Numbered from the stretch's first letter, positions 34,601 to 46,770 are shown. The stretch: DNA of 64,000 nt from Siderastrea radians (GCA_964017195.1 OZ024894.1:7185537-7249536); one strand, 5' to 3'. A program made the numbers and translations. Notes: generated by a model not told the origin, from the sequence alone.

Positions 34601-34924
34601 ATAAAATGGGGCCTCCCATAACTTTGCAGCAAGATTGCAACTAGAATATTAATGTTTGACGTTGTGATTTCTTGTCAGTTTAACTGCCCTTAAATCATTT
34701 CAGATGGTTATCTACCAGACATGTTTTCGTCTTAGCGAGGTTTTTTCGCCCCTTAGGAAGTGACTGTTACTGGTTAGGTACCTTTGAAATAAATTTCCAT
34801 GCATGCATCGCGACTCCTTTCCCTGAGTACATGAATTATTTTTATTTCAGAACCACAAGTTCACTTTTGCAGTCAATGTATCCCGGTGACTGGGCCAGCT
34901 TAATGTCCAATGTCCTATGTCGAC

Positions 34925-35394
34925 TTTTAAGTCGACATTAGAGTCGTAGACATTGAACCACTTGTGACGTCTTCATTTTTTGGCGACACCAGATTGTTTT
35001 GATAAGAAGCTAACACAGCGTGGACAGATTCATTCACACGTGTGTCCATTTTGAATATCGACCAAATTCTGGCAGAGCTATTCCAGAAAAACGTGTCCAA
35101 CTTTGGGTGCAAAATTGGTGGTAAAATAGGCCAAGTCACCTATAGTTGATCAGTGTTCCATTTCCAGGGTTTTTGAAGGGCTGAGGCCAAAACTTTTCCA
35201 GTGGATAGGAAGGGGATAAAGGGTAGAAGATAAAGAGAAAAGGAAGGGAGAGAAAAAGGAAAGTAAAAGAAGCGAGAAAAACTTGAAATGATTCCCGCGT
35301 TTGGCAACATAACACTTAACTGAAACCGGTGTAACGGTTTAAAAAAATGCGTTTTTTTCTAAACGTGTACCGTGAAAGGGTTAACACGGCTTAA
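34925..35394 (-). repeat. Dispersed repeat family X, copy B (inverted)
   Basis: The inverse of copy A at 25368-25948, ending in AAAGGGTTAA at 35394. The copies are substantially diverged and differ by indels. The minus-strand ORF 34927-35139 contains the peptide WSIFKMDTR shared with copy A. Confidence 0.7.
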
Positions 35395-36090
35395 GCTTTG
35401 CGGCTATCTTTGTCAACTTCGTTTTGAACAGCAGTCAGTACTTCTTTCGGCCACTCCTACTCGAGTAGGCGTAGAAACTCTGGTCCGTGCTTCAATCTGC
35501 CTGTTTTGTTACCAATGTGAGGTCAGAAAGAAATCAGGCAAAGACATTTTGAAGGAGACGTTTTTAATGCCAAGAAAAGACGAGCTTGCCGTGCGCTTAG
35601 ACTCTATTTTGTTTCTTTTTTTTTATCGGAAGACGGAAGGAGGACGGAAGACGTGAAACTGCGAATTCCATTCTCAACCCCCTATATAATGATTCTCTCC
35701 TTAAAAAAACTTTCATGATCTACAAATCTTTTGACGCAACCGCAATATCTTTCTTCGTGTTTCTGAAGTGTGATGGCTAATGGCGTTTGCTTGTGAAAAA
35801 AGTCGTTTTTATCGCGTGACAAAATGTCAAGATAAAGGCGCGGTAAGCTCGTAACCGCCGTCTTTGTTGAGTGCAGGACATTCTTGGCCAGGATCTTGCT
35901 ATTGGCCATGTCATACTGGTAGGCTCTTTAGTCAATCTTATTCACATGGCAGGACTTGGTAACAATCTTTTTGCTCTTCATTCTCTCAAGCTTCTTTTCA
36001 AAATCAAAATCTGTGACATTTGTATTTCTTATTTTAGATTTTAATACTTTTTATTTTATGGAGGACCTCCCTGAAAACCCCTCAAGACCC
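35395..36090. other. Non-coding stretch, nothing recognised
   Basis: No conserved coding pattern was seen upstream of the Penelope-like remnant; ORFs are short. Confidence 0.45.
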
Positions 36091-36096
36091 TACAAC

Positions 36097-36415
36097 AGGA
36101 ATTTGTTTCCCCCAAATCAAGACCACCGGTTGATCAACAAACAAATGTTGTTTACAAGATTCCGTGTGCCGACTGTCCGCGGAGTTATATTGGAGAGACT
36201 GGAAGGTGCTTAAAAACAAGAGTGAAGAACATACCAGAAGCACAAAAGCCTTTAAAAAAGGTTCCACGCATGGTTGAACGACCACGCCATTGACCTTCAA
36301 AGTGCTCATGTAATCGACAAGGGAAATTTCCGCGTTAGAAAAACACTGGAATCCTGGCACACAGCAATTACAAGCGACGCAGACAATAATGCGAAACAAT
36401 TACCTACTCAATATT
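36097..36415 (+). pseudogene. Penelope-like element remnant, GIY-YIG endonuclease end
   Basis: From about 36150 the frame reads VYKIPCADCPRSYIGETGRC then LKTRVK, the classic start of the GIY-YIG endonuclease that closes Penelope-like retroelement proteins. It is preceded by FVSPKSRPPVDQQTNV. A frameshift near 36225 moves the rest to another frame (STKAFKKGSTH), and a second shift leads to WLNDHAIDLQSAHVIDKGNF, RVRKTLESWHTAIT and QLPTQY, which end such proteins. No reverse transcriptase lies upstream, so the copy is 5'-truncated and dead. Confidence 0.8.
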
Positions 36416-36809
36416 TAATTTTATTATGATCTTCTGATTAGCATTTTATTCCCACTAAAGTATATTTAATGTTTTTGTTATAATTTCTCTTTTTCACACT
36501 TTTTGGAGTATATATTTTAATGTTCGCGCTTTTTATTCATCACTTGTCAATGACTGCAGTCTGGCAATGGAAAGCTCGTAAACTTTTAAATTTTTAACCA
36601 GAGAACGCCCAAAATCTTATAATGTTTAAGGAGGTTGTGAATTCGTTTCTGTGTAGCAGTGAAAAAGGGGCCTATGAAAGAAAGCTTTAAAATAATACGC
36701 GGGTGGTTTGTCAGGGACTGAACCCTTAGGAACGTGCTCTTCTTGATGTCCTAGTGACATACACAAGAATACACATTCTTACAGACATAAAATTAGTTTT
36801 TCTTCTTTT

Positions 36810-37050
36810 AAGATCGGAAATATGTTCAGCCCTAAAGACCCTATCCCTAGAGGGCTCCGTTCGTGTGTGGTATACAAGTTTTCGTGGGATATGACGGATA
36901 GCACCTCAGACATATTTAAGCACTTGCAAAACTCTGAAAAATGTCATACTTATGCTCTTCTACTTCTTCTAACTGTTTCAAGATTTCAGAATAAGCCAGC
37001 ACCAGTTTGCAACTTAAGTTAAAAGAAGCCATCCACATCAGTAAACTGAC
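36810..37050 (+). pseudogene. Second Penelope-like remnant, different lineage
   Basis: The frame from 36822 reads MFSPKDPIPRGLRSCVVYKF, then jumps to TSDIFKHLQNSEKCHTY and later FQNK...KEAIHIS. This order is typical of the linker plus GIY-YIG domain of another Penelope-like lineage. The central segment that should hold C-x2-C and the YIGET motif is missing, consistent with an internal deletion of about 25 codons. Its wording differs from the remnant at 36097, so it is a separate insertion. Confidence 0.65.
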
Positions 37051-37693
37051 TGTGTTATGCTAATTTCGGACTCTTTTATCGTTTTTACGTTACCATGTGT
37101 TCTTTTGTTATTTAGTTATAACTTTGTCATTACCAATTCTAATCACAGTTTCAAACAGTTACTTTAAACTCGATTAAACGCAACTTCGCACTGTAAGCAG
37201 TATTCTACCGATGACAGTTGACAGTGTCGAAATATGGTATGTTTTTCCATCCAAATCGCAACTTGCCTACTGTTTTCAAGACCGTTTCAGTATAGCTCTA
37301 AAGTAGCCGGGCATTCTGCCGTAACAGTACTCCAAATTTGAATATTTGATGGAATTTGCTTTGCGAAGAAATTTTTTATGTTGCATCAAAAGGCTAAATT
37401 TTAAGAAAAATGAATTCTTAATTTCATAATAAAGAAAACGAGTGACCAAGAAAAAAGAAAATGAATGACTGAACTTTAATAAAAATGTTAATTAGTCTGC
37501 GACAACGCACCCAAGGCTATTGTTCGGGGCCTTTTGCGAGTTTACTTACTTCCCGCTTTGTTTGATCCGAATCCCTTGAGAACATTTCCACTGAGTAACT
37601 CCATTGAAATTGATACTTTTTTGTTTCATTTATATTCAAGTCATGACTTAATACTGCGGGCAAACAAACCAGCTTCCTCAGTTACTCCATCCG
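37051..37693. other. Upstream region of DRAM-like gene 2
   Basis: Non-coding by eye. It must contain the promoter of the downstream gene or its 5' UTR, but no core element can be assigned. Confidence 0.4.
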
Positions 37694-40600
37694 ATGGCTA
37701 GCATATCTCGTGGTCTTCGCTTCCTTCCGATTTTATGGTCGCTTCTTTTAGTCGCCACAGTGATAACCTCTCGTTTGATCGCTAATACTCCCAGTAATGT
37801 CTCTGTTCATACGAGCGCATTCCAATGCGTGCGATCACTTTTCAGTCAACTTCTTGACTTGCTAGCGTTGGTGGGGCTTCTTTCGATCGTTGTTTGCTAT
37901 TTACAGCTGGAAATGTTAACTGAAGGTCTACAAGAAGATATACGTACAGGCATTGGGCGTATGAGAATCGCTTCACTAACATTCGGCATTGGAAGTATGC
38001 TGGGAATAACAGTGATCAGCAATTTTCGTCAGCCAAATGAGCTGGTAAGTAAATTTCTTTAGTTCAAAAACCACTAACCTAAAACCGGGTATGTGAGTTT
38101 TGAAGACGTGAGTGCTACTTATAGACCCTTTAGGCCAAAGAGCCACTCTCATTATACAGTACTTTGAATATGATCGAATGAAGTACGATAGAATCTCCAT
38201 AACTGAATCCCTGCTTACTCAAACTTCTCCCAAACCCGAATCAGAAAGACAGCTTCAGTTTGAACTTTCTGCTTCACTTTTTATACTAATACAGCCTGAT
38301 AACTAAACTCTAATTAACACGAACAGTTTTGCGTTTCCCTTTAAGGTTCGATTTTATGATCGATCTTAGTTTCGTCGGAATACAACTGTATACCGTATTT
38401 ACTCGAATAAGCGCCGCCCTCGAATAAGCGCCGCATTTGGGACAAAAAAGTTAATAAGCGCCGCCCCCGAATAAGCGCCGCGGTCCCGATGCGGCGCTTA
38501 TTCGAGGACAAGCACGTGGGTGCTTTTTTTCCAAGCAAAAATATCACGATATGTTTTTAGAGAAAAGAAAACGAGACATTTTTCAAAAATGCTAACTTTC
38601 CATTCAGAATAGCCTAGAAAGATCTGATGCTTGTTTTTTAGTTTGGCTTAAACAGCGTTTTAACCTAAGAGATCCTGCACTTCATTCTGTTCCTTGCTTA
38701 CAATTTTATTGACATTTTGTTAAAGTGCCAGAAGAGATGAATAGCGCTTCTGTTAGTTACTGTAAAATTTTCGTACAGATAGAAAATATACCGTTAAATT
38801 GAAAGAAAAGATTTCTTTGTCGCCGCGTCCAATTTTTAAATAAGCGCCGTCCTCAAATAAGCGCCGCCCTCGAATAAGCACCGCAGTTGAGGCACAAAAA
38901 ATTTAATAAGCGCCGCGGCGCTTATTCGAGTAAATACGGTAATTGGTAACCCTTCTAGCATTTTCTGTTTACTCTTCTGTTTCCAGTTCATGTTGCAGAA
39001 GTCGCACTTCAGCTCACTGCATGTGGGAGTAAAATTAGACTCAGAAATGTAGCAATTTTTTTCTTTCTCACCGAGAGAGTAGAATTATACCCCAAAACGT
39101 TCCAATTTTTCTGCCATCGGAGGATGGAATGTGCTGGGAGGACCCTCAGTGAAATTCGATTACAATTCAATGATAACTAAGCATAAAGCACATTCCGAAC
39201 AGCCACCCTTTTAAATGACCATCCGCCCCGAGGGAGTTGCGCTCCAGTGAGGTTCATGGGCTCCTGTGCGCGCTCCCCGAATAATAAGTGTGACTTCATT
39301 GTGTCGTGTTGTATACGTTAAGCCGTAGAAACCTTCCGAGATATTGAACAATAGACCTTGTATAAAAATGATGACCAGTGATATCCAGTACTCAAAAGAA
39401 TAATTCAGAAGTGTACCCCGGGTCTCAGAGGCATTTCTCGCGGGCGTCCACGCGCTGACTTAGTGCGTCGTATTTTCAAAGAAGGCGCTGCAAGAAAAGC
39501 GCGAAAACACGCGAGAGGAACCTCTTAAACGCAGGTTAGTTAACTCGAAGTAAAGATTAGGTCACATGCAGTAAAACATTGCAAGGAGTTTTAGGACCAT
39601 AGCACAATTCGATAAGAGGATTTAGCGACTTATTTTCGTCCAAAACGAAATGGAGCAAGGAACATATTTCTGAGACTCCCAAAACTCTCTTTTGCCTGCA
39701 AAGTTTGACACTTTTCCTAAAATATGCAATTTCATAGTTACAATACTCCAAACGCAAATGCTTTCAATGTTCCTTTCTGCAAAACTAATACTAGGCAATT
39801 TTCTGTATACTATCAAGGCCCTAAGTTTTTTAATCCTCTGGACTCTGACATAATTGACGAGCGGTTTCCATTGCTTCTTTTAAGAAAAAAACTCTTCTTT
39901 TATTTTCAGAAACTACTAGATTATATGTTGCCGTCCCCTTTGATAATGTAAATGCAATTAATCTAACAACTTCTGTATTCTAAGATCGAGGAGGCTGCTC
40001 GCCACCATTTCAAGGCATTTCTTTCTTTTTCTTTCATAAATAAAAAATAAAATAGACTAATAAAACATTAAATAAAGACTTTGTAACTTTTACAACTGCT
40101 ACTAGTCAAGCGCTGGCCATGCAAGGAACTTTTATGTATGAAAGTGTCGAAGTCAGAAATTTCTGATTAGCTCAGCACATCTCATGTTTAACTTATGATC
40201 CCAATAGTGAACAGCATCTAATTTTTCCTTACAGTACAGCTACTTGATCAAAGATGTCTCGTGAGCAAATTCTCCTGACTATTACCATAAAATACGTATG
40301 GACATGCATGTTAGTAGTGCATGGGGCTGAAATGGTATGTTAATTTCGCGAGTTTGGAGGAGTGACATTTCACGACACTGGAAGTTTGCGAACAGTTGGA
40401 AATTTTGTCATGGCTTTCTTCGAAGTTTAAAGACCAATAAATAAGCAACTTTCTTTTCTCGGGATATCAAATTTTCGCGACTTAGAAAAAATTGCGAAAA
40501 CGCGAAAATCCGATGGCGCAAAAATTTCGTATAATAAGGTAGATTGTTTCCCCATTAAAGTACAGACTTCTGATAACAAAAACGTGGAAAAATCTCACTC

Positions 40601-41480
40601 CCTGATCTCCCAAAAACTGTGAAGCCCCTTCCTGGTGCTTGCCAACCCACCTCACAAATCCCTGAGCCCACGTTGATAATTCCTGATCGATCGCATCCCT
40701 GACTGATTCCAAGTACCTCGCTGTGAACCAGGCATGACACCAAGAAGGTTGCAACAAAACAAAGGTCTGTACGTTCACAAATTCCATAACTACGTGTATT
40801 TGGGGCTTGGGAGCATATATTTTCAAGTCACTTATGGCGGCCAAGCTAAGTAACCTCTGGTAAACAATTTACCCCAGTCTCTCCCTGCGACCACCCGCTG
40901 CCCAAGAAGCCTGAGGACTCTGGGTAGGAGATTGTCCTCCGGTGGGAATGACTTGAACCAATCGACATTTACACTGTGCGTTGTTATCTTGTAGGAGTAC
41001 AAAGCTTTAGGAACAGTCAACCACGTAGGAAGAATTCTAATTGGTCTCTCTGGAATCATCTACTGCTCGCTTCAAACCGTCATCACTTTCAACCTCAGTA
41101 AAGTAGACGTCAGCAGCATCAAGCTTTTTGGCATGCGCGTAGTCATATCGAGCTTGCTGTGTATCAGTGGATTTGTGCACGTGAACATGGAAGTATGGCT
41201 TGCCTTTCGCCTTTTGAAAGAAAATGCGCAACTTTATAGACCATGGTATTCAACTGGGGGTGATTCAAATGCTTATCTTCCAGACGCTGTTAGTGATATC
41301 AGCGAATGGTTAACGTTTTTGCTCTTTGCAATCTTCTCGTCGACATATTTCCCAGAATTTAGGGATTTGGGAATTGAAATGAATTGTTTCTCAACGGTTT
41401 ACAAAAGTAAACGAACAAGTGTGGCCGACAGTTACCCCATGCTGCAGCGCCAAGAAAGCGAATGCTTTGATGAGTACTGA
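37694..41480 (+). CDS. DRAM-like (Frag1/DRAM/Sfk1 family) membrane protein, gene 2, two coding exons
   Basis: Coding exons are 37694-38044 (donor CTG|gtaagt) and 40995-41480 (acceptor ttatcttgtag|GAG), phase 0, giving 278 aa. The layout parallels gene 1: six hydrophobic segments, the VVCYLQLEMLTEGL loop (gene 1 has VRYLQFEMLTKGL), the ISNF block at the exon end, a VNHVGRILIGLSGIIYCSLQ segment in place of VHDAGAVLLFGSGALYCWVQ, and a closing SEWLTFLLFAIFSSTYFPEF. The intron sits at the homologous codon. It differs from gene 1 in lacking the conserved ISDT...PE loop after segment one, and in a longer polar C-tail. It is likely an older tandem duplicate; a lysosomal/endosomal membrane role is inferred from the family only. 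Confidence 0.85.
38391..38941. mobile_element. GCGCC-rich MITE in the intron of DRAM-like gene 2
   Basis: Terminal inverted repeats TACCGTATTTACTCGAATAA and their inverse at 38920-38941, each followed by tandem AAGCGCCGC/GCGGCGCTTA motifs. TA flanks are compatible with a TA target duplication. The AATAAGCGCCGCC motif occurs repeatedly near both ends, and a second hairpin lies near 38465-38505. Non-coding, about 550 bp. Confidence 0.85.
38942..40994. other. Remainder of the intron of DRAM-like gene 2
   Basis: No further element was recognised. An ORF on the minus strand (40482-40844) has no domain and is not called. Confidence 0.5.
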
Positions 41481-41535
41481 CATGACTGAACATTATCTTT
41501 ATCAGTGCAGCCGTAGTGCATGCTTGCCATCAATC

Positions 41536-41541
41536 ATTAAA
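41536..41541 (+). terminator. Polyadenylation signal candidate of DRAM-like gene 2
   Basis: ATTAAA, 56 bp after the stop codon and just before the LINE tail at 41579. Confidence 0.45.
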
Positions 41542-41578
41542 TTTACAAGAAAATTAAACTGTACTCTGCATTGCTTTT

Positions 41579-41609
<31 letters not shown>

Positions 41610-42060
41610 CCTTTATTTGCATGACTGTAAATTTGTTACAATATAGCAAAAGCGTACAACTTATTAAGTAATAAAAAAGGACATATATAAAATTAATTAC
41701 ATTGCTAGCATTTTGTTACGTGAATCAAAACAAGATGAGATAAATTTAATTAATTGCATGTTCAGAAAAAAATTGGAAGAATTCATTAATTCTAAAATCA
41801 AATCAGACACTGGTAGCCGGCTAACATTTTGGATGTAAGGTTGTATTTTCTTGTAAAAGTTATCTCTCGTTGTTGCGTATCTGGAACAAGTTGAAAAAAA
41901 AGTTTAAAAAATTCGTAGGCAACCAGATTGTGAAATTCCTATTTCAAACAGATCGGATGTTGTTTTGGCAGGAAAGCATCTCAGATTTTGTTGTCTCTTA
42001 TTCCAGTCGAGTGCTCTTTTAGTGTACAGCTGACTGCCAAAATATTTATTTTTGACTTAA
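41579..42060 (-). mobile_element. 5'-truncated LINE copy, 3' end, antisense
   Basis: Reads inversely as a LINE tail. On the minus strand, residues RYATTRDNFYKKIQPYIQNV then SRLPVSDLILELMN and FISSCFDSRNK align with the C-terminus of the ORF2 at 47516-48056 (LLSHLMN...FISACFELRDN). They are followed by a 3' UTR with GTCATGCAAATAAAGGTTG and a (TTG)n tail, here (ACA)n at 41579-41611. The complete LINE copy at 42.5-50.6 kb ends in a nearly identical CATGCAAATAAAGCTTGTTG. Frames are broken. Confidence 0.75.
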
Positions 42061-42540
42061 CTTTTTGCAGCGTTTAACCCTTTCACTCCAAAGAGTAAAA
42101 TAAAAATTCAAGACAATTAAATTTTGTAAATAGGGATTAAATTTTGGCATCTTCATTTTTTTAATGTGATATCGTAACATTCATCTGATCAGTCGTCCCA
42201 TAAAGCATTACAGCATTTTTGTAGCTATTTCTTCAACTGGAATAAAGTTACTGATTTTCGAAGGACTGCTCTGTTCACTCAAATCCACAAAAGCCAAATC
42301 ATTGTCGCTCTCGTCCTCCTCGCTTTCCAGGATTCTTCATCCTCCGGTTCCGCATCATCCCCGGGGGGCTACTCAATAAAGTTTTGAACGGGGAGGTTCA
42401 GCCCGGAGGTTCAAACCCTTACCTTTGATATACTAATTTTTACCAAAATGGTACCCCTTTCACATACCTAGAACAAAATTGCACACCTTTCTTATACATC
42501 AAGGATAAGCCAAACAATAGGATTTAGTGTAATCGCCACG
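42061..42540. other. Repeat fragments between the two LINE copies
   Basis: Starts with AACCCTTTCACTCC at about 42075, one end of the MITE family seen at 34217-34428. Near 42360-42430 CCCCGGGGGGCTACTC, GTTTTGAACGGGG and GGAGGTTCA resemble the G-run inverted-repeat family at 4759-5236. No gene. Confidence 0.4.
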
Positions 42541-42583
42541 TTTTTCCTGGGTATTCAGTCATTCTGATGCCCCAAAACTGAAC

Positions 42584-43388
42584 ATGCACTTAACACTCTA
42601 CAAGAGGAAATTGATGCATCGCATCTCTTCTTCAGAACACCCGCAGCTTATTGTAATACACACTGGAACAAACGATCTTACGCCGACAACACCTGCAGAT
42701 GAATTTGTCTCTAATATCTCAGTTTTTATCACTCAAGCATCGACAATGTTCCCAAAGAGCAAGATCATCTTTTCAACTCTCCTGCCGCGAGCCGATATCC
42801 CCTTGAACACTGTGTCAAACATAAACATGAAACTTATTGACAGCTGCTCGACATTGCCCAATGTCCACCTAGTGAGACACGACGATATCTTCTCCAAAGG
42901 TTTAGACATTCTCTATGACAAAAACACACCTGAAAAAGCGACACATTGGTATGTTTGCAGCAGATCTAGTGGCAGCGATCCGTGGCCGACCTAAGCAAGC
43001 ACGCTCCTCCCCGAATCAATTTTCCCGCTCTTCGCCTCGCGATCCTTTCTTGCGCTCACGCTACACACCGCCACTAGAACAACATCCATTGCAGGGAACA
43101 CAACAGCGACCACCACCGCTTCATTCATCCAATATACGTCCCTTCGAGAGTTATCCCTCCTACAGTAATGCTGTTAAAAATGGTCAAGACAGAACCGATA
43201 GAGCCCACCGCACCCCGCAAACCCAACAGCAGCAGCAAAACCAACCGCACTTCCAACAGATGCAAACTCCTCCACATTTAACCTTGACGGAACAGGCAAA
43301 ACCTAACTGTTCTACTGACCCTCAAGCTGGAGCTGAAATACCTAAAGAACTGGTATCATTCTTTAGATTAATTAAAACTTTACTTTAA
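42584..43388 (+). pseudogene. LINE ORF1 with SGNH/esterase-like domain, frameshifted
   Basis: Residues PQLIVIHTGTNDLTP carry the GTND block of SGNH/GDSL-type hydrolases, followed by KIIFSTLLPRAD and VHLVRHDDIF. A one-base shift in the A-run near 42920 breaks the frame. The +1 frame (42915-43388) continues with the expected H-containing end (HLKKRHIGMFAADL), then a Pro/Gln-rich tail that ends at 43388. A further shift near 42618 truncates the N-terminus. Esterase-type ORF1 proteins occur in CR1/L2-like LINEs and are thought to help RNA or membrane association during retrotransposition. Confidence 0.75.
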
Positions 43389-45621
43389 TGCCATATTTTA
43401 TGAGTATATTCTAATAATCTTCCTCTTTTTATTAGTTATGTAGTTGGCTTATTTACTAGGATATCGAGTGAATTTGTTGTTGTTTTTTTTTTTGACACCG
43501 ATATGCCTGGCTGCTCAAATCTCCACGACAAACTATCCTTTTTTGCATGGAACATTAATGGCGTCTCTTCAAAATCATTAGGTGACAAATTACGTAATAC
43601 TGATTTTTTACGCATGATTAATAGTTTTGATTTTATAATACTCTCCGAGACCTGGAAAAGGATAACTGTCGATGTTGATGGCTTCACGATGGTGACTACA
43701 GGTGCCGTAAAAACCGGAAAATGTGGTCGCAACTCGGGTGGCTTAGCATTACTCTAGAGGTCGAAGCTTAATGATTGGATTTCAATACAAAAAGAATCAC
43801 CAAATTTCTTATGGTTTAAAATTGTAAGAGAATATACGAACACCGCAAAAGATATCTATGTGTGTGGTGTCTATATCCCACCACACAACTCAAATTATTT
43901 TTGTTCTGATATGTTCGATGAGTTTGAAAATGATATTGAAAAATTCTCCTCTCTTGGATCAGTATTAATTTTAGGAGATTTCAATTCTAGAACTGGCAAA
44001 TATTCTGACATTGTGTGTCAGGAGGGAAACACGATAATAACAAATGATCAATCTAACTCCTCGTTATGTGCCCCTCAACGGAACAGTTTCGACAACGAAT
44101 TAAATAACCATGGCAAACGACTTTTAGAAATATGTAGGAGTGCAGATCTACGAATCTTGAATGGAAGAATTAGTGGCGATTCACTGGGAAGACCCACATT
44201 TCACGGCAACTCAGGAATAAGTGTTATTGATTACGCTATATGTGATCAGGATTTGTATCGACATATATCAAATTTCATTGTTAAAGAACCGTCCAGTTTA
44301 TCAGATCACAGTCCAATTATGACATGGCTTAATATCAATACGGTTAATACTCACTCAGCTACAACAAATATAAACGATACGTTAACACGTTTGCCGAAAC
44401 AATTTATTTGGGAAAACGACTCATCGCAAAAATTTCGAGCAGCGCTACAGTCAAATGACCTACAAAAACTAATACACGATTTCCTTATCGATGAAAGGCC
44501 AGACAAGGATATTAACACCACACTAGATGAAATAGAAAATATCCTTACTACCGCCGCTAAACGTTGTTTAAAAATTAAGATAATTAGAAAACGACACATC
44601 AAAATATCTAACAAAAAATGGTTTGATAAAGAATGTCGTCTTAAAAGACATGAATTAAGGAAAATTGCGAATCTTAAACATAGAGATCCTCTTAATACTA
44701 CGCTAAGGGAGGAATATCATTTCGTTTTAAAACAGTACAAAAGCCTTTTGACACAGAAGAAAAATCAATACTATCATACTCAGCTCACAAAACTTGAAAC
44801 TGCCGTCGATGATCCGAACAGTCGCAACTTTTGGAACTGTTTAAAGTCAGTGGATGATTCTGTCAAGGAAAATATCCTCCCACCATTTCCGAAGAAAACT
44901 GGATGTCTCATTTCCAAACGCTGCACTCTAATGAACCCTTGAATTCACATCAGGAAGCGATCATTTCTGAGTTGCGAACTCTAGAAAATGCGCCAGCTCA
45001 ATCGAATTCTTTGAACGGCCTGATAACTGAGCTAGAAATATACACAGCGGCTAAAAAACTTAAAAATAACAAATCTCCTTTCTCAGACAAACTCAAAAAT
45101 GAAATGATCAAATCCAGCTTAAACCAGTTAATGCCTGTTTATCTGAAATTATTTAATACGGTCCTAAGATCGGGTACTATGCCTCAAACATGGTGTAATG
45201 GCCTTATCACACCAATTTTTAAAAGTGGGACTAAAAGTGATCCCTCAAACTATCGTGGAATCTGTGTTTCTAGCTGTCTCGGAAAATTATTTTGCTCAAT
45301 TCTCAACCAAAGACTTCTTGAACACGTCCAGTCCCTTGAAATACTTCATAAATCTCAAATTGGGTTTTTAGCAAATAACCGAACAGCGGATCACGTTTTT
45401 ACCCTAAGAACAATAATAGATAAGTATGTCAATTGTCATCAAACGAAAGTATATGCATGTTTTGTCGACTTCAGAAAAGCATTTGATTCGGTATGGCACG
45501 ATGGACTTTTATACAAACTGTTACAAATAAATGTCCGAGGAAATTTCTATAATTTAATTAAAAGATTATACTCGAACTCTACCTCCTCTATAAAAATTGG
45601 AAATAACAGAACGCGTCCTTT

Positions 45622-45709
45622 TCGGTATGCAAGAGGTGTACGCCTTTACGTCGGTATGCATACGTCTTTGCATATGCCTTTGCATACGTCGGTATGCAAG
45701 AGGTGTACG
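45622..45709 (+). repeat. Local duplication inside the LINE reverse transcriptase
   Basis: TCGGTATGCAAGAGGTGTAC occurs at 45622-45641 and again at 45689-45708. Between them lie near-palindromic TGCATACGTCTTTGCATATG-like repeats. The codons expected after GVR in LINE reverse transcriptases (a QGCPLSP-type segment) are absent. This looks like a template-switch repair scar. Confidence 0.7.
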
Positions 45710-46670
45710 TCCTTTGCTCTTTAACCTATACGTTAACGATTTAGCTTTTTCTTTTAACAATGTTCTATCTGATCCGTTTATACTGCCAAATGGCACCAAA
45801 CTCAACTCCCTTTTTTATGCAGACGACTTAATTATTTTATCACGATCAAAACTAGGATTACAAAATTGTCTTAACAAGTTATCTTCATATTGCAACTCCT
45901 GGATGCTAAGCATAAACCCTAAGAAAACAAAAATAATGATTTTTCAACGACGTGAAAAACGATCTGATTATGCTTTTCATGTGGGCAGTGAAAAAATAGA
46001 CATTGTTCAAGACTATACCTATTTAGGGACTCGCATCTCTTCTTCAGGAAATTTTACACTCTCACTTGAACATCTACGACAAAAAGCTCTTCATGCTTTC
46101 TTTAGTCTAAGACGGCACACAGATTTCAATAAACTTAAACCTTCAATAGCATGCAAAATTTTCGACTCAAAAATCTTACCAATCTTAACCTACAACAGTG
46201 AAGTTTGGGGTGCCTTTGTGAAATCAGACTTTAAGTCGTGGGACCTTTCCCCAATTGAGAAAACTCACTTGCAGTTTTGTAAACGATACTTAGAAGTACA
46301 TAACAAGGCATCCAATATTGCATGCAGAGCCGAACTTGGTAAATTCCCTCTGATCATTGATATAAATAAGAAGATACTAAGTTATCTAAATTACTTACAC
46401 CAAAAGGATGAAAACTCTATAGTCAGACAAGCCTTAAAAACATCGATTGATCTTTATGATAACGGAAAAAATAGTTTCTACTCTAGTGTCATGAAAATAA
46501 ATGAATACTATAATTTTAATCACTTTAACTATAGTTCATTCAAAAACTCATGAATAATTAATGATCATTTCCACCAATTACATCACGCAAATGAGTCACG
46601 TGGATGCTAAAAAGCCTGGTGGCGGCATTTGATTTCAGTCCCAGGGGAAAGCGGGGCTGATTGTAATATA

Positions 46671-46770
46671 CCTCATTACTATTCTTTATATAAAATGTTA
46701 CCCTCATTAGTATTCTTTATATAAAGAATACTAATGAGGGTAACATTTTATATAAAGAATAGTAATGAGG
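46671..46770. repeat. Perfect 100-bp palindrome without spacer
   Basis: Bases 46671-46720 are exactly reverse-complementary to 46721-46770. Each arm itself contains two variants of the phrase CCTCATTAnTATTCTTTATA. Similarity extends a few bases outside both ends (TTGTAATATA/TAAATTACCA). It sits within the Crypton-like insertion. Confidence 0.97.

Noticed and set aside
40482..40844. 120-codon minus-strand ORF as a nested gene in the intron
   Set aside because: No conserved motif and no promoter or polyadenylation support.
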